Of a DNA stretch of 7,776 bases, positions 1 through 5,570 are shown one piece after another (position 1 is the first letter of the stretch; every line of letters begins with the position of its first letter). The position numbers and the translations under genes were made by a program. The stretch is from an uncultured Chloroflexota bacterium (GTDB taxonomy: Bacteria; Chloroflexota; Limnocylindria; Limnocylindrales; Limnocylindraceae). The stretch lies in the NCBI GenBank assembly GCA_903851225.1, contig CAINNT010000202.1:1-7776 (forward strand), written 5' to 3'. The notes beneath the pieces are model-generated. The model did not search any database. It had not been told where the DNA came from and saw only the letters and a list, made by a program, of their open reading frames with translations.

Positions 1-3
1 CAT
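1..3 (-). other. Possible start codon of the next minus-strand gene
   Basis: The first three bases read ATG on the minus strand, 9 bases after the TAG stop of the small SOS-controlled gene. The spacing suits a second gene in the same transcription unit. No ribosome binding site is visible in front of it and none of its coding sequence is in the window, so this is only a pointer to what may lie to the left. Confidence 0.2.
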
Positions 4-12
4 GGCAGATGC

Positions 13-330
13 CTAGGCGTGAACGAGCACCGGCTCCAGTTCTGGGATACCCGTCGCAAACGGCAACGTCGCCCATTCATCGTCAAACGCCTGGATCGTC
101 CAGGCACCAGTACGTCGCGAGAAGCTCAAGACAAGGGAGGCATCTTCGGTCTCGATCTCCCAGAGGGTACGAGGACCCTCGTCGGCACGGAACACGCCGT
201 ATTCCCGGCGCAGGGCCAACACCTGGGTCACCTTACGGCTGATCCCTTCGAAGGCGACCGCGATCGGGGCTCCCGTGCGCCAGTGCGCCGTCACGGCGAC
301 GGGGACCGGGCTGATCGGTTGCATTGCCAT
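13..330 (-). CDS. Small LexA-controlled protein, possibly DUF6504-like
   Basis: This gene encodes a 105-residue soluble protein without signal peptide, membrane segment or recognisable catalytic motif. The start at 330 is chosen because a strong GGGGAGGAGG ribosome binding site ends about 7 bases before it; the same frame stays open upstream to 480, but that part would run through the operators. The middle of the protein (residues about 16-85) has the rhythm of beta strands with tryptophans (AHWRTG, TLWEIETED, GAWTIQAFDDEW). This loosely resembles the DUF6504 family, small proteins that I recall lying near actinobacterial translesion polymerase genes; the resemblance is by eye and weak. Two LexA boxes lie 35-69 bases before the start, so the gene is almost certainly SOS-induced, and it may head an operon continuing left. 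The biochemical role is unknown. Confidence 0.75.
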   Translation of the reverse strand: MAMQPISPVPVAVTAHWRTGAPIAVAFEGISRKVTQVLALRREYGVFRADEGPRTLWEIETEDASLVLSFSRRTGAWTIQAFDDEWATLPFATGIPELEPVLVHA

Positions 331-364
331 CCTGAACCTCCTCCCCTCGTGGGGGCCTCTGTTA

Positions 365-376
365 GAACATCTGTTC
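365..376. promoter_or_regulatory. LexA box 2 (SOS operator)
   Basis: GAACATCTGTTC is a second LexA operator core, differing from box 1 in one base. Its centre is 23 bp from that of box 1, a little over two helical turns. It overlaps the predicted transcription start of the minus-strand gene, so the pair probably represses tightly and perhaps cooperatively. Confidence 0.85.
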
Positions 377-378
377 GT

Positions 379-407
379 AGTGTCATAGAACATCCGTTCT
401 GTGTCAA
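379..407 (-). promoter_or_regulatory. SOS promoter of the small minus-strand gene
   Basis: On the minus strand a perfect -35 TTGACA (407 to 402) is followed after 17 bases by GACACT (384 to 379), which keeps only the key A2 and T6 of a -10 element. The 10-mer CTTGACACAG here also occurs exactly in the lexA promoter. The predicted transcript starts near 372, giving a leader of about 40 bases with the ribosome binding site. One LexA box lies in the spacer and the other overlaps the predicted start. The -35 is clear; the -10 assignment is uncertain. Confidence 0.6.
388..399. promoter_or_regulatory. LexA box 1 (SOS operator)
   Basis: GAACATCCGTTC is a match to the Gram-positive/actinobacterial LexA operator core GAAC-N4-GTTC. 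It lies between the -35 and -10 of the minus-strand promoter, where bound LexA would exclude RNA polymerase. The lexA gene itself is in this window. Confidence 0.85.
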
Positions 408-421
408 GGGGGGGACCTGTG

Positions 422-458
422 GGAGAATCGTGCTCCAACGGAGGGCGCCCAGCCCTCC
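422..458 (+). promoter_or_regulatory. Leader hairpins in front of rplI
   Basis: A perfect 7-bp stem, GGAGGGC (440-446) with GCCCTCC (452-458) around a 5-base loop, ends 11 bases before the rplI ribosome binding site. Just upstream, CTCC (433-436) can pair either backwards with GGAG (422-425) or forwards with GGAG (440-443), so the structures are partly exclusive. This may be an RNA leader influencing rplI, or chance in GC-rich DNA. No convincing plus-strand promoter is visible in 331-483. Confidence 0.3.
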
Positions 459-469
459 AGCCGCAGAAG

Positions 470-475
470 AAGGAG
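470..475 (+). promoter_or_regulatory. Ribosome binding site of rplI
   Basis: AAGGAG lies 8 bases before the ATG at 484. It fixes the start of rplI, giving the canonical L9 beginning MKVIL, although the same frame is open much further upstream. Confidence 0.8.
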
Positions 476-483
476 CCCAACCG

Positions 484-931
484 ATGAAGGTGATCTTGAC
501 CGCCAATGTGCCCAAGCTCGGCAAGGCCGGGGACCAGAAAGAGGTCGCTGGGGGGCTACGCCAAGAACTTCCTCTTCGCCAATGGCCTGGCAATCCCAGC
601 CGTTGGCGGTGCTGCTGCGCAGGTTGCCGCAGGGATCGCCTCGCGCGCCGCAAAGCAGGATCGCCTGCGTGGAGAGGCAGAGGGCCTCGCCCAGCGAATC
701 AGTTCCACCACGCTGACCATGGGTGTCAAGGTGGGCGAGGGCGGCAAGCTCTTCGGCTCCATCACCACAAAGGAGATCGCTGAGGCGCTTGATCGCCGCG
801 GCATCAGCGTTGAGAAGCACCAGGTCATGCTCGACGAGCCGCTCAAGCAGCTCGGCTCGTACAAGGTGCAGATCAAGGTTGCAGCACACCTCGTCGCCGA
901 GGTGACGGTCGTCGTCGAGCCGAAGGGCTGA
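484..931 (+). pseudogene. rplI: 50S ribosomal protein L9, frameshifted by one G
   Basis: L9 binds 23S rRNA at the base of the L1 stalk and helps keep the reading frame. The start is the ATG at 484 with a good ribosome binding site. The first 22 residues (MKVIL, LGKAGD, KEVA) are in one frame. The rest, from YAKNFLFANG to VVVEPKG, is in the +1 frame and includes an intact C-terminal domain with GEGGKLFGSIT. The shift falls in a run of six G at 550-555; removing one G restores a continuous protein of 148 residues, the normal L9 length. No other lesion is seen, so a sequencing or assembly error or a very recent mutation is more likely than an old pseudogene. Read literally, ribosomes would stop at 781-783. 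The stop TGA (929-931) overlaps the likely dinB start. Confidence 0.9.
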
Positions 932-2097
932 TTACGACCCGTCGCGTTCTGCACGTCGACCTTGACGCGTTCTTCGCGTCGGTCGAGATTCGCGACAACC
1001 CGTCGCTCGTCGGTAAACCCGTAGCTGTTGGTTATGGCGAGGGATCTCGTGGCGTGATCTGCGCCGCCTCGTATGAGGCGCGCGCGTTCGGCGTTCGCGC
1101 CGCAACGTCGGTGCACGTTGCGCGCGCGCGTTGCCCCAACTTGATCCTTATTCCGCCGCGCCACGATCGCTACAGCGAAGTCTCACGCGAAGTGATGGAA
1201 GTACTCGGCGGCTGGAGCCCTGTCGTTGAGCAGGTCTCTGTCGACGAGGCATACCTTGATCTCAATGGCACCGAACAGTTGCACGGTTCACTTGAGGATG
1301 CCGGTCGCGGCATTCGCGCCGCCGTCAGGTCAGCGACAGGCCTGACGATCAGCGTCGGCGGTGCGACAAGCAAGCTCGTAGCAAAGATTGCATCGGGTGC
1401 AGAGAAACCAGATGGCCTGACCATCGTTGCACCTGGTACTGAGGCGGCATGGCTTGCACCACGCAAGGTTGGCGTGATCCCTGGTATTGGGCCCGTTGCG
1501 CAAAGTGTCTTACGTGAACTCGAGATTCTTACCTGCGGTGATCTCGCCGCCGCGCCCAACGATCATCTACTGCGTCGCTTCGGTGATCGCGGACCAGACC
1601 TGAAGTTGCTCGCGCGCGGCATCGATGAAACGCCCGTGGATGATGGCGGCGAGCGCAAGTCACTCGGCCGCGAGATGACACTCGACGACGATATTGCCGA
1701 TCCGGAGGCGCTGGAGACACTGCTCCTCGGTCTCGTTGAGTCGGTGGCGTACTCACTGCGCAGCGAAAGCCTTCTTGCGCGTACCGTCACTCTCAAGTTG
1801 AAGGATGCGGAATTCCAGACCGTGACACGACAGGTCAAACTCGCTCAGCCGTCGGATCTCGCAGGCCCGATCTTCGAGGCGGCGCGCACGCTGCTTGAGA
1901 AGACGGCGCGCGGCAGCGCTTACCGACTCATCGGCGTCTCAACTTCGGACCTCGGCGAAGAGGAGCAACTTGCACTCTTTGACGGAGCGGCGCAGGCACG
2001 TGAGCGCACCATCACCGCGGCCGCTGACTCCATGCGCCGGAAGTACGGTGAAGATGCGATTACGCGTGCGCGACTCCTTGACGAGGTTGAGGAGTAG
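931..2097 (+). CDS. dinB: DNA polymerase IV (Y-family translesion polymerase)
   Basis: Pol IV copies past DNA lesions with low fidelity and acts at the fork through the sliding clamp. From 931 the frame gives 388 residues, a normal length. HVDLDAFFASVE (8-19) carries the first metal-binding Asp (D10) and the steric-gate Phe; SVDEAYLD carries D105 and E106; a helix-hairpin-helix (VIPGIGPV) is at about 181-188; the little finger begins near RKSLGREMTL (242-251); QLALF (346-350) is a clamp-binding motif. The first ATG/GTG/TTG in frame is GTG at 1054, which would remove D10 and about 40 conserved residues, so it cannot be the true start. At 931 an ATT overlaps the rplI stop (TGATT); one T-to-G change would give the common TGATG coupling. 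Either ATT is used as a rare start or the base is an error or mutation. No LexA box is directly upstream, so expression probably depends on the rplI transcript. Confidence 0.92.
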   Translation: MTTRRVLHVDLDAFFASVEIRDNPSLVGKPVAVGYGEGSRGVICAASYEARAFGVRAATSVHVARARCPNLILIPPRHDRYSEVSREVMEVLGGWSPVVEQVSVDEAYLDLNGTEQLHGSLEDAGRGIRAAVRSATGLTISVGGATSKLVAKIASGAEKPDGLTIVAPGTEAAWLAPRKVGVIPGIGPVAQSVLRELEILTCGDLAAAPNDHLLRRFGDRGPDLKLLARGIDETPVDDGGERKSLGREMTLDDDIADPEALETLLLGLVESVAYSLRSESLLARTVTLKLKDAEFQTVTRQVKLAQPSDLAGPIFEAARTLLEKTARGSAYRLIGVSTSDLGEEEQLALFDGAAQARERTITAAADSMRRKYGEDAITRARLLDEVEE

Positions 2098-2118
2098 CAG
2101 GGCAGTTGTGCCACCCAC

Positions 2119-2147
2119 TTGACACAGTTCCGAACAGGCGTTCTAAT
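2119..2147 (+). promoter_or_regulatory. lexA promoter
   Basis: A perfect -35 TTGACA (2119-2124), a 17-base spacer and TCTAAT (2142-2147, five of six consensus bases) form a strong promoter. The -10 ends only 6 bases before the lexA ATG, so the transcript should begin at or next to that codon. The spacer contains the LexA box, as expected for autorepression. Confidence 0.85.
2132..2143. promoter_or_regulatory. LexA box in the lexA promoter
   Basis: GAACAGGCGTTC matches the core GAAC-N4-GTTC and is the same type as the two boxes at 365-399. Located in the spacer and touching the -10, it would let LexA repress its own gene, the standard SOS feedback. Confidence 0.9.
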
Positions 2148-2153
2148 ACCCCT

Positions 2154-2801
2154 ATGACCCGACACGATCAAGACCGCAAGACGAGGATCCTCCAGGCGAT
2201 CGCCGAGGGGATCCGCCGTTCGGGCACCCCGCCGACCGTGCGAGAGATCGCCGACCTGGTCGGCCTCGCCGCCCCCTCCGCAGTCCATCACCACCTCGAG
2301 ACCCTCGAGCAGGAGGGGCTGATCGAGCGTGGCGCCGGCCTCTCGCGCTCCGTGCGCCTGACCGCCCGCGGCCGCTCCCTCCTGGAGATCGACAGCGAGC
2401 TCGAGACGACGAACCTGCCGATGGCCGCCCGTGAGCTCGTCGTGGTGGGGCAGATCGCCGCCGGTGGGCCGATCGAGGCCTATGAGGAGCGCTCCGAAAC
2501 CGTCGCCGTCCCCGAGTTCATGTCGACCCCCGACTCCTACCTGCTGAAGATTCGTGGTGACTCGATGATCGACGCCCAGATCGCCGACGGTGACTACGTG
2601 GTGATCAAGCCGAGCAAGGTCGCCGCGGATGGCGACATCGTGGTCGCCCAAGTCGAGGAGAACGAGGTCACGCTGAAGCAGCTCTTCCGCGAGGCGGGTC
2701 GCGTTCGCCTACAGCCCGCCAACAAGGCGTACAAGCCGATGTACTACCCCGCCGTAAACGTGCAGGGTGTGCTCGTCGGCGTGCTCCGCCGAGTTCACTA
2801 G
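2154..2801 (+). CDS. lexA: LexA, SOS repressor with self-cleavage domain
   Basis: LexA represses DNA-damage genes and cuts itself when RecA filaments form. The 215-residue protein has an N-terminal winged helix-turn-helix (about residues 25-57, with TVREIADLVGL and the recognition helix around SAVHHHLE) and a C-terminal S24 peptidase-like domain. The cleavage bond is Ala103-Gly104 in GQIAAGG, the catalytic serine is S137 in RGDSM, and the lysine is K175 in VTLKQL, all in the expected order. The ATG at 2154 is chosen because a promoter and LexA box lie directly before it; the frame extends to a TTG at 2106, but that would include the operator. No ribosome binding site is seen, consistent with a leaderless mRNA. 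Three LexA boxes in this window are likely targets. Confidence 0.97.
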   Translation: MTRHDQDRKTRILQAIAEGIRRSGTPPTVREIADLVGLAAPSAVHHHLETLEQEGLIERGAGLSRSVRLTARGRSLLEIDSELETTNLPMAARELVVVGQIAAGGPIEAYEERSETVAVPEFMSTPDSYLLKIRGDSMIDAQIADGDYVVIKPSKVAADGDIVVAQVEENEVTLKQLFREAGRVRLQPANKAYKPMYYPAVNVQGVLVGVLRRVH

Positions 2802-2810
2802 CTTCCGCCT

Positions 2811-2825
2811 CGGCGCCGGGCGCCG
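2811..2825. repeat. GC-rich hairpin after lexA
   Basis: CGGCGC, a 3-base loop and GCGCCG form a perfect 6-bp stem starting 9 bases after the lexA stop. No T-run follows, so it is not a standard terminator alone; it may stabilise the lexA mRNA end or add to the terminator just downstream. Confidence 0.4.
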
Positions 2826-2827
2826 AC

Positions 2828-2836
2828 TTATCCACA
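2828..2836 (+). promoter_or_regulatory. Perfect DnaA box
   Basis: TTATCCACA is an exact match to the high-affinity DnaA box. It lies about 95 bases before dnaB, the helicase that DnaA helps load at the origin. Only this one exact copy was noticed nearby, so it is not an origin; a role in regulating dnaB or titrating DnaA is possible, and chance cannot be excluded. Confidence 0.6.
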
Positions 2837-2846
2837 GCCGAAGGGG

Positions 2847-2883
2847 CCCGATCCCCTCTTCGTGGAGAGATCGGGGCAGTTTT
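2847..2883 (+). terminator. Terminator-like hairpin between lexA and dnaB
   Basis: CCCGATC (2847-2853) pairs with GATCGGG (2869-2875), with a further CTC/GAG pairing inside, and is followed by GCAG and TTTT at 2880-2883. The T-run is short for a rho-independent terminator, but the position at the end of lexA fits. It would make dnaB depend on its own promoter. Confidence 0.5.
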
Positions 2884-2919
2884 GTGGGCATCCACCTAGA
2901 GCGTCAACGGCACGGCTGA

Positions 2920-2925
2920 GAGAAT
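2920..2925 (+). promoter_or_regulatory. Candidate -10 element of dnaB
   Basis: GAGAAT ends 6 bases before the dnaB ATG, the same distance as the -10 of lexA. No good -35 is found at the right spacing and no ribosome binding site is seen, so a leaderless start is possible but weakly supported. Confidence 0.3.
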
Positions 2926-2931
2926 ACGAGC

Positions 2932-4308
2932 ATGTCCAACCAACTCCCGCCACAGTCCTCCGAGGCCGAAGAGTCCGTGCTCGGCGCCATCTTGATCGAT
3001 GGCGACGCGATTACGGAGGTCTCTGAGACGCTCAAGCCGTCGGACTTCTACAAGCCGGCAAACAGCAAGGTCTACGCGGCTGTCCTCGCGCTCTACGAGC
3101 AGCGTCTGCCGATTGACATCCTCACCGTCTCCGAAGAGCTTGAGCGTCGCGGCCAGATCGAAGAGATCGGCGGACGCGCCGCGCTTGCGGACCTCTGCGA
3201 CCGAACTCCGACAGCGGTTCATGCCAAGCAGTACGCAAAGATCGTGGAGCGCAAAGCGGTGCTGCGCGGACTGATCAGCGCCGCCGGACGCATTGCATCC
3301 ATCGGCTACGAAGATCCTGCCGATGCCATCGAGGCGATCGATCGCGCCGAATCAGAACTCTTTGCCATCAGCGAGCGACGAACGATCTCAGGATTCACTG
3401 CGTTGGAGACGTTGCTCAGCCAGGCGTATGACCGACTCGATCATCTGCATCAAAATCGCGGGCAGCTGATGGGCCTGCGTACCGGATTTACCGACATCGA
3501 CAGCAGGACGCAAGGACTGCAAGCGTCAGATTTCATCGTGCTGGCAGCACGACCCTCTGTTGGCAAGACATCGTTGGCCCTGAACATCGCCGAGTATGCC
3601 GCGGTACGCGAAGGAAAATCCGTGGGAGTCTTCTCGCTCGAAATGAGCAAAGAGCAGCTCGTGTTGCGCTTGCTCTCAAGTGTCACCAAGATCGATTCGT
3701 TCAAGTTGCGCAGTGGCTTCTTGGGGGAGATGGATTTCCCGAAGATTGCCCATGCGATGGAGAGCCTCTCGCGCGCAAAGATCTTCATTGACGACACCGC
3801 GAGCATTTCGGTGATGGAGCTGCGCACCAAGGCGCGACGGCTAAAGATGGAGCACGGGCTTGATCTGCTGATCGTTGACTACCTGCAGCTGATGCAGCCT
3901 GGCTCTTCGGGGCGTGAGTCAAACCGCGTGCAAGAGGTCTCTGAGATCTCGCGCGGCCTCAAGGCGCTAGCGCGAGAGCTTGGCATTCCGGTGTTGGCGC
4001 TCAGCCAGCTCTCACGCCAAACCGAGATGCGTGGTGAATCCAAAGAGCCACGCCTCTCCGACCTACGAGAGTCTGGGGCGATCGAACAAGATGCCGACGT
4101 GGTGATTTTCCTGTGGCGCAAGGGGGATCGTATCGACGAGAGCGATGCTGTGGGCGAGGCGATCGACTTCAGCATCGCGAAGCACCGTAACGGCCCAACA
4201 GGTGCCGGTCAGCTCTACTTCCTGAAAGAACAAACCCGCTTCGTCAACTTGGTTCGCGAACGCAACGATGGCGCACAGGGCGGAGGCGACAGCGAGCCAG
4301 TAATGTAG
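2932..4308 (+). CDS. dnaB: Replicative DNA helicase DnaB
   Basis: DnaB is the hexameric ring helicase that unwinds DNA ahead of the replication fork. The 458-residue protein has the usual length and order. The N-terminal helical domain (about residues 7-110) binds primase; a linker follows; the RecA-like motor contains Walker A ARPSVGKT with K212, an EMS glutamate at 237, Walker B LLIVDYLQL with D316, the LRESGAIEQDADVV segment (378-391) and the KHRNGPTG loop (417-424) expected to act across the subunit interface. No intein interrupts the ATPase motifs, a frequent insertion place in this gene. The ATG at 2932 gives the standard N-terminus (LPPQSSEAEESVLGAIL). In many bacteria dnaB directly follows rplI; here dinB and lexA lie between. 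The MFS gene follows after 4 bases and is probably co-transcribed. Confidence 0.98.
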   Translation: MSNQLPPQSSEAEESVLGAILIDGDAITEVSETLKPSDFYKPANSKVYAAVLALYEQRLPIDILTVSEELERRGQIEEIGGRAALADLCDRTPTAVHAKQYAKIVERKAVLRGLISAAGRIASIGYEDPADAIEAIDRAESELFAISERRTISGFTALETLLSQAYDRLDHLHQNRGQLMGLRTGFTDIDSRTQGLQASDFIVLAARPSVGKTSLALNIAEYAAVREGKSVGVFSLEMSKEQLVLRLLSSVTKIDSFKLRSGFLGEMDFPKIAHAMESLSRAKIFIDDTASISVMELRTKARRLKMEHGLDLLIVDYLQLMQPGSSGRESNRVQEVSEISRGLKALARELGIPVLALSQLSRQTEMRGESKEPRLSDLRESGAIEQDADVVIFLWRKGDRIDESDAVGEAIDFSIAKHRNGPTGAGQLYFLKEQTRFVNLVRERNDGAQGGGDSEPVM

Positions 4309-4312
4309 CGAC

Positions 4313-5566
4313 ATGAACCTCATGTTGCTCCGACCCGGGATGCGTCGCGCCTCGTATCTCTACCTGATGGTTGGCATCATGCAGGCCTGCTATCTCCCAT
4401 TTAGCTCGATCGTCTTCCGAGATCGAGGTGTCTCGTTCGAGGCGATCGGGCTCGTCGGCGCGATCAACTCGATCCTCGCGCTCACGGCTGCGCCAATCTG
4501 GGGGCACCTTGGCGACGCCACCCTTGGCCGCGTCGCCGCGTTCCGCTTGGCGATTCTGACCACTGCCATCGGTGTCTTCGCCTTTGCCGCTGGTCCCTTT
4601 GCCGGCATCCCAGGCTCGATGCTCGCCGCCTTCGCCGGAGCGGGGATCGTGCCGCTGCTTGATGCGATCGGCATGGAGCGCCTCGCCGAGGTGAAGGGGA
4701 ACTGGGGCACGCTGCGCGCCGTGACGAGCGGAAGCTATGCCGCGAGCAGCCTGCTAAGCGGCGTCGCCGTGGTCGCTGGTGGCGTGCTGCTTATCGGACC
4801 GCTGTACACCATTGGCTCGCTCATCGTCTTGGCCGGAACGATCGGCTTGCGCATCACACATCGCCCACGCAGTGCTGCGACCGAGGAGGAGCTGGAAGCT
4901 GAACGAAGTGAGCTAGCAGGTGGGAACGCTGAGATTGCTGTCGCCGGCAATTGGCGTGATCGATTCGGCACCGTGAGCCTGGCGTTCGCTCAGTCACCAC
5001 GGCTGCTGCCGTTTCTCCTCTTGAGCTTGTTGATGAACCTTGGCGCCGGGCTCTTTTACGCCTACGGATCACTCCGTATTCAAGAGGTCGGCGGTGATGC
5101 CTCTGCAGTCACGCTTGCCGCAACAATCTCTGCCAGCGTGGAGATCCCGTTCTTTCTCATCGGTGGTGCGGTTGCGATGCGCTTCGGCATGCGCGCAGTC
5201 TATTCGGTGGGCCTGATCGCACTCGGTCTCTGCAGCCTTGGGTACGCATTTGACGTATCGCCACTGTTCCTTGGCATCATTCGTGGGTTGTGTGGTGTTG
5301 GATTTGCCTGCACGTTACTAGGGAGTGTCTTGACGATTCGAGCCATCGTGCCGCTCGCGCTGCAGGCAACAGGGCAGGCGCTCTTCCAGGCGGTTTCGTT
5401 TGGCCTGGCTGTTTCGATCGCCTCGATCGTTGGTGGAGTGCTCTACGGCGAACTCGGCGCGCCACCCCTCTTCGTACTGTCTGGGGTAATTCTCATTGGT
5501 TCGGTGCCGTTTGCCTGGAGGATTCTGCGCGTCAACGACGCTGAAGCGACTCCCGCCTCGTCGTAG
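4313..5566 (+). CDS. Major facilitator superfamily transporter, substrate unknown
   Basis: This is a 417-residue inner membrane protein with about 12 hydrophobic segments in two halves (roughly residues 14-180 and 228-405), separated by a charged cytoplasmic loop rich in Glu and Arg (about 181-225). The loop between helices 2 and 3 carries a motif-A-like GHLGD with R73. WGTLRAVTSGSY at the helix 4-5 region recalls the LacY/HcaT-like group (MFS_1_like), which moves sugars, nucleosides or phenylpropionate with protons; the subfamily call is tentative. No signal peptide is present or expected. The start at 4313 is 4 bases after the dnaB stop, without a clear ribosome binding site; ATG at 4322 is an alternative. 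It converges with the Rieske oxygenase gene with only 4 bases between the stops. A role in importing the substrate of those enzymes is imaginable but rests on position alone. Confidence 0.9.
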   Translation: MNLMLLRPGMRRASYLYLMVGIMQACYLPFSSIVFRDRGVSFEAIGLVGAINSILALTAAPIWGHLGDATLGRVAAFRLAILTTAIGVFAFAAGPFAGIPGSMLAAFAGAGIVPLLDAIGMERLAEVKGNWGTLRAVTSGSYAASSLLSGVAVVAGGVLLIGPLYTIGSLIVLAGTIGLRITHRPRSAATEEELEAERSELAGGNAEIAVAGNWRDRFGTVSLAFAQSPRLLPFLLLSLLMNLGAGLFYAYGSLRIQEVGGDASAVTLAATISASVEIPFFLIGGAVAMRFGMRAVYSVGLIALGLCSLGYAFDVSPLFLGIIRGLCGVGFACTLLGSVLTIRAIVPLALQATGQALFQAVSFGLAVSIASIVGGVLYGELGAPPLFVLSGVILIGSVPFAWRILRVNDAEATPASS

Positions 5567-5570
5567 CTGC

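Noticed and set aside
13..480. Longer version of the small minus-strand gene starting at 480
   Set aside because: The extra 50 residues would be encoded by the LexA boxes, the promoter and part of the rplI leader, and a strong ribosome binding site stands before the ATG at 330.
19..783. Long plus-strand frame of 254 residues
   Set aside because: It is antisense to the small SOS gene at first, then reads the start of rplI and runs out of frame after the G6 run. Only the part from 484 to the shift is real.
556..1164. Minus-strand open frame opposite rplI and dinB
   Set aside because: Arg/Ala/Ser-rich antisense shadow without a recognisable domain; the plus strand carries well-known genes here.
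1054..2097. dinB starting at GTG 1054
   Set aside because: This start would remove the catalytic HVDLDAFFASVE motif and about 40 conserved residues, all of which are encoded in frame directly upstream.
2106..2153. lexA starting at TTG 2106
   Set aside because: The extension would translate the promoter and LexA operator; the ATG at 2154 gives the usual LexA N-terminus.
1920..2651. Minus-strand open frame of 243 residues opposite dinB and lexA
   Set aside because: It crosses the lexA promoter and operator and has no recognisable fold; open frames opposite GC-rich genes are common.
2882..2898. Second DnaA box near dnaB
   Set aside because: The best candidates match only six of nine bases of the consensus, as expected by chance.
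2932..4308. Intein in dnaB
   Set aside because: dnaB is a common intein host, but the protein has the normal length and its ATPase motifs are uninterrupted.
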